DNA from: Pseudomonas paraversuta
GTDB taxonomy: Bacteria; Pseudomonadota; Gammaproteobacteria; Pseudomonadales; Pseudomonadaceae
Reading direction: 5' to 3'
DNA: 64,000 nucleotides
Assembly (NCBI RefSeq): GCF_904063065.1
Contig: NZ_CAJFCL010000002.1
Coordinates: forward strand, 597,506 to 661,505
Below are positions 27,610 through 36,544 of this stretch, piece by piece. Numbering within the stretch: the stretch's first letter is position 1; each line of letters opens with the position of its first letter. The notes under the pieces were generated by a model. It was not told the DNA's origin and searched no databases. It saw only the letters and a list, made by a program, of their open reading frames with translations. The translations under genes and the position numbers were made by a program.

Positions 27610-28520
27610 GTCCGACCCCGCATCGCGGGCAAGCCCGCTCCTACAGATTCAACCTGGTCGATTCTCCCAGTGGGGGTCTGACTTGCCAGCGATGCTGACC
27701 ACCTTGTGCTGCGTCTGACCCCGCATCGCGGGCAGCCTGCTCCTACAGACTCAACCCGGTCAATTCTCCCTGTGGGAGTCTGACTTGCCAGCGATGCCGA
27801 TCACGGGGTGCTGCGTCCGCCCCCCCATCGCGGGCAAGCCCGCTCCTGCAGACTCAACCTGGTCGATTCTCCCAGTCGGGGTCTGACTTGCCAGCGATGC
27901 TGACCACCTTGTGCTGCGTCTGACCCCGCATCGCGGGCAAGCCTGCTCCTACAGACTCAACCCGGTCAATTCTCCCTGTGGGAGTCTGACTTGCCAGCGA
28001 TGCCGATCACGGGGTGCTGCGTCCGACCCCGCACCGCGGGCAAGCCTGCTCCTGCAGACTCAACCCGGTCAACTCTCCCTGTGGGAGTCTGGCTTGCCAG
28101 CGATGCTGACCACCGGGTGCTGCGTCTGACCCCGCATCGCGGGCAAGCCCGCTCCTACAGACTCAACCCGGTCAACTCTCCCTGTGGGAGTCTGGCTTGC
28201 CAGCAATGCTGACCACCGGGTGCTGCGTCTGACCCCGCATCGCGGGCAAGCCCGCTCCTACAGACTCAACCCGGTCGATTCTCCCTGTGGGAGTCTGGCT
28301 TGCCAGCGATGCTGACCACGGGGTTCTGCGTCCGACCCCGCATCGCGGGCAAGCCCGCTCCTACAGAGTCAACCCGGTCGATTCTCCCTGTGGGAGTCTG
28401 GCTTGCCAGCGATGCCGATCACCGGGTGCTGCGTCCGATCCCGCATCGCGGGCAAGCCCGCTCCTACAGACTCAACCCGGTCGACTCTCCCTGTGGGAGC
28501 TTGGCTTGCCAGCGATGCAG
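27610..28520. repeat. Nine-unit REP array with a 103-bp period
   Basis: CATCGCGGGCAAGCC-type cores begin at 27621, 27724, 27826, 27929, 28032 (CACCGCGGG), 28135, 28238, 28341 and 28444. The spacing is 102-103 bp every time. Each unit also carries GCTCCTACAGACTCAACCCGG, here split from the facing mate TGTGGGAGTCTGGCTTGCCA and GCGATGCTGACCAC. Units differ by only a few bases. The array fills the space between the start of the FAN1 gene and the stop of the oxidoreductase. The gap 27475-27610 holds the presumed promoter of the repair operon; no clear sites were fixed there. Confidence 0.93.
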
Positions 28521-28574
28521 ACTACGGGGTGAAATCAACGCCCCTTAGCCTTGCACTGGGGGGCGTTGGCAGTT

Positions 28575-29597
28575 TCAGGCGTCGGTCAGTTGCAAGGCGA
28601 CCCGCCCACGGCACGGGCAATCGTCCATGTAGCGATGGGCCTCTACGAACTCTTCAAAGGGGAACACCCGCACTTCCAGTGGCAACAGCACCCGGTCGGC
28701 GGTCAACTGGTTGATCTCGCGCAGCGCCCGTTGCATGGCTTCTTCATCCTGGGCAATGCCCAGCTCCGGCTTGCCGGTGAAGTTACCGATACAGTGAACA
28801 AAGAACTGGATGTTCTTCTGGAACGCCGCACAGGCCGGGAACGGGGTGTTGTTGCCGCCCTGCAGGCCATACAGCACCAGACTGCCCCGGGGGGCCAGCA
28901 CATCACCCAGCACCGACATCTGCGGGCCGCCAAGGCCGTCAAGTACAACGTCGACCCCTTTGTTGTCAGTGATCTTGTTGATTTGCATCAGCAAGTCCTG
29001 CTCCTCGGTGACTATGACCTTGTCTGCACCCAGGGCCAGCAAACCTTCACGCTCTGCAGCATCCCGGGTCGCCGCAATGACCTTGACCCCCAACGCCTTG
29101 CCCAGCTGCACGAACGAAGGCCCTGCGCAGTGGCTGGCATCGGTGATCAGCACGGTCTGGCCGGGCTTGACCCGCGCCAGATCGACATAGGCAAAGTAGG
29201 CGATCAGCAAAGGCGTGTAATGCACACTGGCCTCAACCGGGGTCAGGACATCCGGGTAGCGAGTGAGGGCCGAACGCGGCATCACGATCAGCTCGCCATA
29301 GGTGGGATAGTCGTTGGCACTCTGGCCGGGAAAGCTGGCGACCTTGTCACCCACCGCCAGATCCTCCACACCGGCACCTACGGCAGTGACAATACCGGCC
29401 ATCTCATGGCCGATACCTGCAGGCAAGCGGGCCTGGCTCGGGGCCAGGTTCTGCCGCCAGAGCACGTCATACCAGCTGATACCAATAGCCTGGACACGCA
29501 CCTGCACTTCCCCGGCCGCAGGCGCAGCGACCTCGTGCTCTTCGCACGTGAGTACCTCGGCCGGGCCAAACTTGTGAAAACGGATCGTGCGCGACAT
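28575..29597 (-). CDS. Zinc-independent MDR-family alcohol dehydrogenase/quinone oxidoreductase
   Basis: A 340-aa medium-chain dehydrogenase/reductase. Seen: an N-terminal GroES-like domain with GIGHEMAGIVTAVGAGVEDL, and an NADPH-binding Rossmann domain (VLITDASHCAGPSFVQLGKA, then VIAATRDAAEREGL). The pattern DVVLDGLGGPQMSVLGDVLA is common in quinone oxidoreductase relatives. The structural-zinc Cys cluster is absent, so it is probably a zinc-less QOR/enoyl-reductase-like enzyme reducing quinones or alkenals. It is divergent from a LysR gene starting at 29840, which may control it. Start ATG 29597. Confidence 0.88.
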   Translation of the reverse strand: MSRTIRFHKFGPAEVLTCEEHEVAAPAAGEVQVRVQAIGISWYDVLWRQNLAPSQARLPAGIGHEMAGIVTAVGAGVEDLAVGDKVASFPGQSANDYPTYGELIVMPRSALTRYPDVLTPVEASVHYTPLLIAYFAYVDLARVKPGQTVLITDASHCAGPSFVQLGKALGVKVIAATRDAAEREGLLALGADKVIVTEEQDLLMQINKITDNKGVDVVLDGLGGPQMSVLGDVLAPRGSLVLYGLQGGNNTPFPACAAFQKNIQFFVHCIGNFTGKPELGIAQDEEAMQRALREINQLTADRVLLPLEVRVFPFEEFVEAHRYMDDCPCRGRVALQLTDA

Positions 29598-29839
29598 TAC
29601 AAACCTCGCCTAATTAATCGCTAATGCCACGGACTTTATCCGGGCTTTGTGCGCAAGACTAACAGACAGCATTAATAGTCGACATGCCTGACATTGATCC
29701 GCAGGCATTTTGTCCGCTGGCAAACAGCACTGCGGCCAGTAAAAACGCAGAAAGCCAATCTACCGTGTGTCGATTTACGAGTTTTGCCAGTAAGATCCGT
29801 TACCTACCTCACCGTTGAACCGCCTGTGAAGCCTGCCAG
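29598..29839. promoter_or_regulatory. Divergent promoter region between oxidoreductase and LysR gene
   Basis: This 242-bp gap separates two divergent genes, the usual place for a LysR-type operator. It is more AT-rich than its flanks (for example CCTAATTAATCGCTAATGCC near 29608 and ATTAATAGTC near 29673). No single T-N11-A palindrome stood out enough to fix the site. Confidence 0.4.
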
Positions 29840-30754
29840 ATGAACCGTAACGACTTGCGTCGCGTCGATCTGAATTTGCTGATCGTCTTCGAAACCCTGA
29901 TGCATGAGCGCAGTGTGACCCGCGCCGCCGAGAAACTGTTTCTGGGGCAACCGGCAATCAGTGCGGCACTTTCACGCCTGCGCAACCTGTTCGACGACCC
30001 TTTGTTTGTGCGCACCGGGCGCAGCATGGAGCCTACGGCCCGGGCGATCGAGATTTTTGCCCTGCTGTCTCCGGCCCTGGATTCAATTTCCACGGCCGTG
30101 AGCCGCGCCTCGGAATTCAACCCGGCCACCAGCACCTCGGTATTCCGGATTGGCCTGTCAGATGATGTGGAATTTGCGCTGCTGCCCATGCTGCTCAAGC
30201 GCTTGCGGGCAGAAGCGCCGGGGATCGTGCTGGTGGTGCGCCGGGTCAACTACATCCTGATGCCGCCGCTGCTGGCCTCCGGTGAAATTTCCGTGGGTGT
30301 CAGCTATACCAGCGACCTGCCGGCCAATGCCAAGCGCAAGGTATTGCGCCGCAGCAAGCCCAAACTGTTGCGCGCAGACACAGTGCCCGGCCCGTTAAGC
30401 CTGGATGACTTCTGTGCCCGGCCCCATGCCCTGGTTTCATTTGCCGGCGACCTCAGCGGCTTCATGGACACCGAGCTGGAAAAAATGGGCCGCAAGCGCC
30501 ACGTCGTGCTGGCCGTACCGCAGTTCAATGGCCTGAGCACCCTGCTCGCCGGCACCGACATCATCGCCACCGTGCCGGATTACACCGCCGAAGCCCTGAC
30601 CGCCGCCGGCGGCGTTCGCGCCGAAGACCCGCCGCTGGACACCCCGGCCTTTGAATTGCACATGGCATGGCGCGGCGCCCAGGACAACGACCCCGGGGAG
30701 CGCTGGTTGCGCTCGCGAATTCAGATGTTCTTTGGCGACCCTGAGAGTCTGTAG
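29840..30754 (+). CDS. LysR-family transcriptional regulator (NodD/LeuO-like group)
   Basis: A 304-aa LysR regulator. The N-terminal winged helix reads VDLNLLIVFETLMHERSVTR, then AAEKLFLGQPAISAALSRLR, then LFDDPLFVRTGRSMEPTARA. The start DLNLLIVFETL and the FVRTGRSMEPT wing are typical of the group that regulates a divergent enzyme gene. A substrate-binding domain follows to the end. It is divergent from the MDR oxidoreductase, the most likely target; the inducer is unknown. Start ATG 29840. Confidence 0.93.
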   Translation: MNRNDLRRVDLNLLIVFETLMHERSVTRAAEKLFLGQPAISAALSRLRNLFDDPLFVRTGRSMEPTARAIEIFALLSPALDSISTAVSRASEFNPATSTSVFRIGLSDDVEFALLPMLLKRLRAEAPGIVLVVRRVNYILMPPLLASGEISVGVSYTSDLPANAKRKVLRRSKPKLLRADTVPGPLSLDDFCARPHALVSFAGDLSGFMDTELEKMGRKRHVVLAVPQFNGLSTLLAGTDIIATVPDYTAEALTAAGGVRAEDPPLDTPAFELHMAWRGAQDNDPGERWLRSRIQMFFGDPESL

Positions 30755-31193
30755 GTGTCGTCGGACAGACTGTTATCTGATCATTTATGCCTTTCCACCA
30801 ACCATGGAGCTCCATTCACTTCCAGTTGTTGGGTCGGCCTCTTCAATTGCTTGATAACCGACCCAACCGATGTTGTGAGTCAAGATATCGGTTTGCTCTT
30901 GGGTGCTGCCTCAGCCTGACAATGTATATGCACATTGTTTAATACTAACGGCGACGCAAGTTGATACATGCGGCCTATCAAGCTGATGTTCAATCCAAAT
31001 GATCCCCTGACGATTATTTATCCCAAGGCCCATACGCAAACGTGCCCACGGCATTCAGGCCTGCTCGACAGCGCTTGCACGTTTTTGGATCAAACCTACA
31101 ACTTGGCGATGTTTATGCCTTAGTCGAGCGCCTGTTTACCGCTACCATTGCCGCACCCAGCCCACAGATCAGTTCAATGAAGGAACAGAAGAA
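30755..31193. other. Intergenic region without a supported gene
   Basis: The 439 bp between two LysR genes hold no convincing coding sequence. A 51-codon open frame (30968-31123) lacks a Shine-Dalgarno and any recognisable motif. The region must contain the promoter of the second LysR gene; AATGAAGGAACAGAAG at 31177-31192 supplies its ribosome binding site. Confidence 0.6.
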
Positions 31194-32132
31194 ATGATCG
31201 AAACCCGCCTGCTACGCCAATTCATCGCCGTGGCTGAAGAGCTGAATTTCAACAAGGCGGCCATTCGCCTGCATATGGCCCAGCCCCCGTTGAGCCAGGC
31301 CATCAACCGGCTGGAAGACAAACTGGGGTTCAGTCTGTTCACGCGCAATAAACGCGGGGTCAAGCTGACCCCGGCTGGCGATGCATTCCTGAACACTGCC
31401 TACAGCACGTTGAAGGAGCTGGAACTGGGCATCGAACACGCCCGCCAGGTGTCCCAGGGCATTGCCGGCAAACTCACGGTGACTGCGTTGTCGATCGCCT
31501 ACTACGAGTCACTGCTCAGTACCTTGCGCCAGTTCCGCGAGTCCTACCCCAAAGTCCAGTTGATCATCAAGGAGATGCCTTCTTCCAGCCAGGCCAGGGC
31601 CATTGTGTCGGGAGAAGCGGATATTGCCTTCATGCGCAAGTTGCCGATCTCGGCGCAAAACGTCGAGTCGCGCCTGCTGCTGGACGAAGAGATCGTGATG
31701 GCGATGCCCGCCGATCACCCGAAGGCGAAGGAAGGTCGGATCGACTTGAGGGATTTCGCCGGGGAAGACTTCGTATTCACCCCCCAAGCCCTGGGCATCG
31801 GCTATCACAGTCAGTTGATCGCCTTGTGTGAAGCCGCCGGTTTTTACCCCAGGGTGGTGCAGGAGGCTGCGCAGATCCAGACCTTGATCGGCTTGGTGGC
31901 CTGCGGTTTCGGGGTTGCCCTGGTGCCTGAGTCGATTGCCGGCTCAATCATGCGCGACAAGGTCCTGTTCCGCCGGATCAACTCCGTGACCGCCTCCCCC
32001 AACCCGGCCATCGGCCTGTATATGAGCTGGAACACCGACAACCAATCACCGTTGATGGACAGCTTCATTTCCATGCTCGACTTCAACGCCGGTCCCCGGG
32101 TCGAGGGGATGCTGGCCGCCCGGGTCAGTTAG
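31194..32132 (+). CDS. LysR-family transcriptional regulator (BenM/CatR/AlsR-like group)
   Basis: A 312-aa LysR regulator. The helix-turn-helix region reads LRQFIAVAEELNFNKAAIRL, then HMAQPPLSQAINRLEDKLGF, and the wing LFTRNKRGVKLTPAGDAFL. This matches regulators of aromatic or acid catabolism. The effector domain continues with GKLTVTALSIAYYESLLSTL. The gene stands alone with long gaps on both sides; the MFS gene 456 bp downstream on the same strand is a possible target. Start ATG 31194 follows AAGGAA by about 12 bp. Confidence 0.92.
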   Translation: MIETRLLRQFIAVAEELNFNKAAIRLHMAQPPLSQAINRLEDKLGFSLFTRNKRGVKLTPAGDAFLNTAYSTLKELELGIEHARQVSQGIAGKLTVTALSIAYYESLLSTLRQFRESYPKVQLIIKEMPSSSQARAIVSGEADIAFMRKLPISAQNVESRLLLDEEIVMAMPADHPKAKEGRIDLRDFAGEDFVFTPQALGIGYHSQLIALCEAAGFYPRVVQEAAQIQTLIGLVACGFGVALVPESIAGSIMRDKVLFRRINSVTASPNPAIGLYMSWNTDNQSPLMDSFISMLDFNAGPRVEGMLAARVS

Positions 32133-32588
32133 AGTGCCAGCAGGCTGTTCAAGCTCGCGACGCCAGTGCGCGGGATCAATAACCTGGCGGCCCGGCCGTC
32201 ATCAACGGTGCAGATAATGGTTATGAACCGAGATTCACTTGCCCCCCGTTAAAAAGCTCCAGCGAACATTGGCGAGCCGACCGATAAAGCAAATTACTTT
32301 CACGTCTATTGGCAAGCGCCTGCAGCTGTCAGCGAGAAAAACCGATACTTGAGTAATCGACCTGTTATTCAGGATCGTGCCGCCCCGTGATACGCCAACC
32401 CGCCGAACATCACAACTAAACCAGCCATTCACCGCGGATCAATACTCGCGCCATCAAAAAGCAACCAAGCCCCGCCAATAGTATTAAACAGAGACTTTTA
32501 AAGTATTTCTCATCTCACTCTTGGCGCCGCACTATCCCCTCCACCTTTGCAATAACGGGTTGCGCCCCTCCCCCACAACCGAGTCTTT
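32133..32588. other. Intergenic region upstream of the MFS gene, no gene seen
   Basis: The 456 bp are noticeably more AT-rich than the flanking genes. TTAAAAAGC, AAATTACTTTCACG and TTTTAAAGTATTTCTCATC stretches probably contain the promoter of the MFS gene near 32480-32520. Short open frames on both strands lack motifs or ribosome binding sites. Confidence 0.5.
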
Positions 32589-33773
32589 ATGCCAGCCGTC
32601 ATCTACATTTTTTCGCTCTGTACTTTTACCTTCGGCCTGTCCGAATTCGTTGTTGCCGGCCTGGTGTCGGCGATCTCGATGGACTTGCATGAGTCCATCT
32701 CCCAAGTTGGCTCTGCCATCGCCGCCTATGCCTTGGGCGCCGCCATCGGCGCACCGATCATCACGGCCCTGTTGGCCAACTGGCGCGACAAAACCGTCTT
32801 GTTGCTGACCCTCGGCGTGCTTGCCGCCGGCAGCGTGGCCATCAGTCTGGCGCCCGATGTACTGACCTTGCATGGCGTGCGTTTCATCATCGGCCTCGCA
32901 CATGGGGTATTCATGGCCGTGGCCTCCAACGCGGCGGTCAAACTGGTCGACCCGGTGCGCGCAGGGCGAGCGCTATCGCTGGTATGGATGGGCCTGACCC
33001 TTTCAATCGCCTTTGGCGTGCCTCTGGGCACCTTCTTCGGCAGCTACTGGTCATGGCGCATGGTGTTCCTGGCCATCGGCGGCCTGGGCCTGATCAGCAC
33101 CCTGGGCCTGGTGCTGCTGATGCGCCAGCAACCCCGTTGCGCAAGTCCCCGCACCACAGACCTGAAACAAAGCCTCGCGGCCCTGTTGCACCCTGAACTG
33201 TTGGGGGCTGCCACGATCGCGATGCTGGTGAGCGTGGCGACTTTTTCATTCTTTACCTTCGTATCGCCGTTCCTGCTGGACATCACCCGTGTCCCGCCGC
33301 AGGTTCTGAGCCTGGCGATGCTGGTGTTCGGTATCTGCTCCATTCTCGGCAATTTGCTGGGGGGCTATCTCGTGGATGCCTTCGACGCCGATCGATGTTT
33401 GCTCGGCGGGTTGACGGCATTGATGCTTAATCTGTCGGGGTTGTACCTCTGGGGCGATTCGATGATCGCCACGTTAACGCTGGTGGGGCTATTGGGAGTG
33501 GTGTTCTTTGCCATAGTGACCATGTCGACCCTGCGCATGCTGCGCCTGGCACATCACTACACTCCGCAGTCCAGTGCAGTGGCTTCAGGGCTTAATATTG
33601 CGTCGTTCAACCTCGGAACGGCGTTGGGAGGCATAGGTGCAGGCTGGGTGATTACCCATTTCGGGCTCGCCTATATCCCCATAGCAGGCGCCGCTGCGGC
33701 AGGTGTGGCCATCGGCGCACTTGCCCTGCAAATGAAAAGCAGGCCTCCAACTGCCGATGGACACGCGGTCTGA
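32589..33773 (+). CDS. MFS transporter, DHA1 (AraJ/YdhP-like) family
   Basis: A 394-aa inner-membrane protein with about 12 transmembrane segments. Seen: N-terminal FTFGLSEFVVAGLVSAIS, loop YALGAAIGAPIITALLANWR typical of the DHA1 motif A region, RFIIGLAHGVFMAVASNAAV, and a Gly-rich segment 11 region ASGLNIASFNLGTALGGIGA, the hallmark of AraJ/YdhP-type proton-driven exporters. The substrate, which may be a sugar, amino acid or drug, is unknown. The LysR gene upstream may regulate it. Start ATG 32589. Confidence 0.88.
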   Translation: MPAVIYIFSLCTFTFGLSEFVVAGLVSAISMDLHESISQVGSAIAAYALGAAIGAPIITALLANWRDKTVLLLTLGVLAAGSVAISLAPDVLTLHGVRFIIGLAHGVFMAVASNAAVKLVDPVRAGRALSLVWMGLTLSIAFGVPLGTFFGSYWSWRMVFLAIGGLGLISTLGLVLLMRQQPRCASPRTTDLKQSLAALLHPELLGAATIAMLVSVATFSFFTFVSPFLLDITRVPPQVLSLAMLVFGICSILGNLLGGYLVDAFDADRCLLGGLTALMLNLSGLYLWGDSMIATLTLVGLLGVVFFAIVTMSTLRMLRLAHHYTPQSSAVASGLNIASFNLGTALGGIGAGWVITHFGLAYIPIAGAAAAGVAIGALALQMKSRPPTADGHAV

Positions 33774-33785
33774 CCTGACCTGCAG

Positions 33786-35204
33786 CTAATAGCCGAACAG
33801 CGACTTGCTCTCCAGGTATTCGTCAAACCCCGACTCACCCCACTCACGGCCGTTACCCGACTGTTTGTAGCCGCCAAAAGGCGCGGCCTGGTCGGCCCGT
33901 GCGCCGTTGAGGTGGACCATGCCGGTGCGCAGTTGGCGGGCAACCTTGCGACTGCGCTCCAGGCTTGCCGAAGTGACGTAACCCGACAATCCATAGGGGC
34001 TGTCGTTTGCGATGGCGATGGCCTCGGCTTCGCTGTCGTACGGCATGATCGCCAGCACCGGGCCGAAGATTTCTTCACGGGCCACCAGCATGTCCGGGGT
34101 GACGTCGGCAAATACCGTCGGTTGCACATAGTAGCCGCGCTCTATCCATGGCGGTCGCCCCGGCCCCCCGGCAATTAACCGCGACCCGTCGGCAATGGCC
34201 TGCGCAATCATGGCCTGTACCCGATCAAACTGCATGGCATTAGCCACCGGGCCTATGACCGTGGCCGGGTTACTGTCGTCAAAGCACACCTGCGCCAGCA
34301 CTTGCCGGGCGATCTCAATCACCGCCTGTTGCTGCTCACGAGGCACCAGCAAGCGCGTCGGAGCATTGCACGACTGGCCACTGTTGCGCATACAGCCCAG
34401 CACGCCGTGGCGCACCGCACTCGGCAGGTCGGCATCGTCGAGCAGGATATTCGCGGATTTGCCGCCCAGCTCCTGGGATACACGCTTGACCGTATCGGCG
34501 GCCATTTTGGCCACAGCGATACCGGCGCGGGTCGAGCCGGTAAAGGACACCATATCCACGTCAACATGGCGGGCCAGTGCGGCTCCCACCCCAGGGCCGT
34601 CGCCGTGGACCAGGTTGAATACGCCTTTGGGCACGCCAGCCTCATGCAGTACCTGAGCGAGGATATGCGCCGACAACGGCGCGCGCTCACTCGGTTTGAG
34701 TACCAGGGTGCAGCCCACCGCCAGGGCGGGCGCAAGCTTGCAGGTGAGCTGATTGAGCGGCCAGTTCCAGGGCGTGATCAGTGCACACACGCCGATTGGC
34801 TCTCGCACCACCAGCGAACTGCCCAGGCGACGTTCGAAACGGTACTCGCGCAACACCTCCAGCGCCTGCAGCAGATGGCCCAGGCCCGCCGGCACATGGG
34901 CATTGCGCGCCAGGGACAGCGGCGCGCCCATCTCCAGGTGCACCGCTTCGATTAAAGCCTCGCTGTGGCGCTTGTAGGCTTCGATGATGCTGTGCAGCAG
35001 TTCCATGCGCGCTTCAAGGGAACTGCCGGCGAATCCAGGAAACGCCTGGCGGGCCGCGCGGACTGCACGGTCCACATCCTGCCCGTTACCCAGGATGATG
35101 CGCGCGATCACCTGTTCGGTGGACGGGTTCACCACCGCTTCCACGCTTTCGCCGTGGGGTTTGACCCAGGCGCCGTCAATATAGAACTCAAACAAATCGG
35201 ACAT
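33786..35204 (-). CDS. NAD(P)-dependent aldehyde dehydrogenase of the catabolic island
   Basis: A 472-aa aldehyde dehydrogenase. Seen: ITPWNWPLNQLTCKLAPALA near 143-162, cofactor loop FTGSTRAG at 221-228, general base E245 in VSQELGGKS, and nucleophile C279 in NSGQSCNAPTR. It oxidises an aldehyde to the acid. It is the last gene of the minus-strand island, 14 bp after the aminotransferase stop, so the natural substrate is most likely the semialdehyde formed by that aminotransferase. By analogy with NylE this would give a dicarboxylic acid; that step is inferred. Start ATG 35204. Confidence 0.92.
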   Translation of the reverse strand: MSDLFEFYIDGAWVKPHGESVEAVVNPSTEQVIARIILGNGQDVDRAVRAARQAFPGFAGSSLEARMELLHSIIEAYKRHSEALIEAVHLEMGAPLSLARNAHVPAGLGHLLQALEVLREYRFERRLGSSLVVREPIGVCALITPWNWPLNQLTCKLAPALAVGCTLVLKPSERAPLSAHILAQVLHEAGVPKGVFNLVHGDGPGVGAALARHVDVDMVSFTGSTRAGIAVAKMAADTVKRVSQELGGKSANILLDDADLPSAVRHGVLGCMRNSGQSCNAPTRLLVPREQQQAVIEIARQVLAQVCFDDSNPATVIGPVANAMQFDRVQAMIAQAIADGSRLIAGGPGRPPWIERGYYVQPTVFADVTPDMLVAREEIFGPVLAIMPYDSEAEAIAIANDSPYGLSGYVTSASLERSRKVARQLRTGMVHLNGARADQAAPFGGYKQSGNGREWGESGFDEYLESKSLFGY

Positions 35205-35218
35205 GTTGTCGACGCCCC

Positions 35219-36544
35219 TCAGGCCACCTGATTCAAAGCACCCGCCAAGGTGTCAAACACCTGGGCAATCTCCTGCGGGCTGATCACCAGCGGCGGCGAG
35301 ATCACGATGGTGTCGCCCGAGCCGCGTACCAGCACGCCCTGTTCAAAGCACCACTGCGCAACCTCGCTGCCGCGTGCGCCGGCGGCACCGGGGCGTGGCT
35401 CAAGTTCGACGGCGCAGAGCAAGCCGATGGCGCGTACATCCAGTACCGGGCCAACGCCCTGCAGCGCCAGCGCAGCAGACTGCCAGAGGCCGCTGACCGC
35501 GTTAACGTGCTCGTTGATGCCCAATTCGCGGTGCACCTCGATGGTCGCCAGCCCGGCCGCACACGCCAGCGGATGCGCCGAATAGGTGTAGCCGTGCATC
35601 AGCTCGATGACGTTCGCCGGCCCGGCCATGAATGCTTCGTACACCGCACCGCTGACCAGCACGCCCCCCATAGGTACGGCGCCGTTGGTCAGACCTTTGG
35701 CCGTGGTGATCAGGTCCGGCGTCACGCCGAAAGCCTGGGCGGCAAAGCTGGCACCTACGCGGCCAAAGCCGGTAATCACTTCATCGAATATCAGCAGCAC
35801 ACCGTGGCGGGTGCAGATCTCGCGCAAGCGCTGCAAATAGCCCTGGGGCGGTGGATAGACGCCGCCCGAGCCTGTAACCGGTTCGACGATGACAGCGGCC
35901 ACGGTGCTCGGATCCTGGATATCCAGCAACTGAGTCAGTGCATCAGCGTAACTCTCGCCCTGTTGCGCGAGCCCCGCGCTGAAACGCATGCCCGCGTCGT
36001 AGGGCAGCGGCAGGTGTGACACCTCCCCCAGCAAAGGCCCAAAGTCACGCTTCTGGCGGCCGATACCCGATACCGAAAGGCCACCGAAACCCATACCGTG
36101 GTAGCCCTTGGCACGCCCGATAAACTTGGTGCGGCGGCTTTCGCCCCGGGCCTGGTGATAGCCCCGTGCGATCTTCAACGCGGTGTCTACGGCTTCGGAA
36201 CCCGAGTTGGTGAAGAACACGTGCTCCATGCCTGCCGGGCTGATTTCGATCAGGCGCTCGGCCATCTCCAGGGCGTGGGGGTGACTCATCTTGAATGACG
36301 AGACAAAGTCCAGGCGCCCCGCGGCCTCGCGAATGGCTTCGACAATTTTTGCCTGGCCATGCCCGGCATTCACACACCACAGCCCGGCCATTGCATCCAG
36401 CACACGGCGGCCATCGCTGGTGGTGTAGTACATACCCTCGGCGCTGGTGAACATCATCGGTTGTTGCTGGAACTGGCGCATCGGGGTAAACGGCGCCCAG
36501 AACGCGCCGCTGGCAGTCTCTGGCTGTTTGCAAAAATCGTTCAT
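35219..36544 (-). CDS. Class III aminotransferase, omega-amino acid:pyruvate type
   Basis: A 441-aa PLP enzyme. Seen: N-terminal FWAPFTPMRQFQQQPMMFTS, the fingerprint of beta-alanine/omega-amino-acid:pyruvate transaminases; GSEAVDTALKIARGYHQARG; D254 in LIFDEVITGFGRVG; and Schiff-base lysine K283 in TTAKGLTNGAVPMGG. It moves the terminal amino group of an omega-amino acid to pyruvate, giving alanine and a semialdehyde. Its ATG overlaps the stop of the serine hydrolase gene by 4 bp, so the two are coupled. The aldehyde dehydrogenase follows. Confidence 0.92.
   Translation of the reverse strand: MNDFCKQPETASGAFWAPFTPMRQFQQQPMMFTSAEGMYYTTSDGRRVLDAMAGLWCVNAGHGQAKIVEAIREAAGRLDFVSSFKMSHPHALEMAERLIEISPAGMEHVFFTNSGSEAVDTALKIARGYHQARGESRRTKFIGRAKGYHGMGFGGLSVSGIGRQKRDFGPLLGEVSHLPLPYDAGMRFSAGLAQQGESYADALTQLLDIQDPSTVAAVIVEPVTGSGGVYPPPQGYLQRLREICTRHGVLLIFDEVITGFGRVGASFAAQAFGVTPDLITTAKGLTNGAVPMGGVLVSGAVYEAFMAGPANVIELMHGYTYSAHPLACAAGLATIEVHRELGINEHVNAVSGLWQSAALALQGVGPVLDVRAIGLLCAVELEPRPGAAGARGSEVAQWCFEQGVLVRGSGDTIVISPPLVISPQEIAQVFDTLAGALNQVA

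Noticed and set aside
27610..28520. Regular repeats considered as a CRISPR array
   Set aside because: The units are inverted REP pairs with near-identical whole units rather than short repeats with unique spacers, and no cas genes are near.
30968..31123. 51-codon open frame between the LysR genes
   Set aside because: No Shine-Dalgarno, no motif and no supporting context.
32235..32432. 65-codon minus-strand frame upstream of the MFS gene
   Set aside because: AT-rich non-coding composition, no ribosome binding site and no motif.
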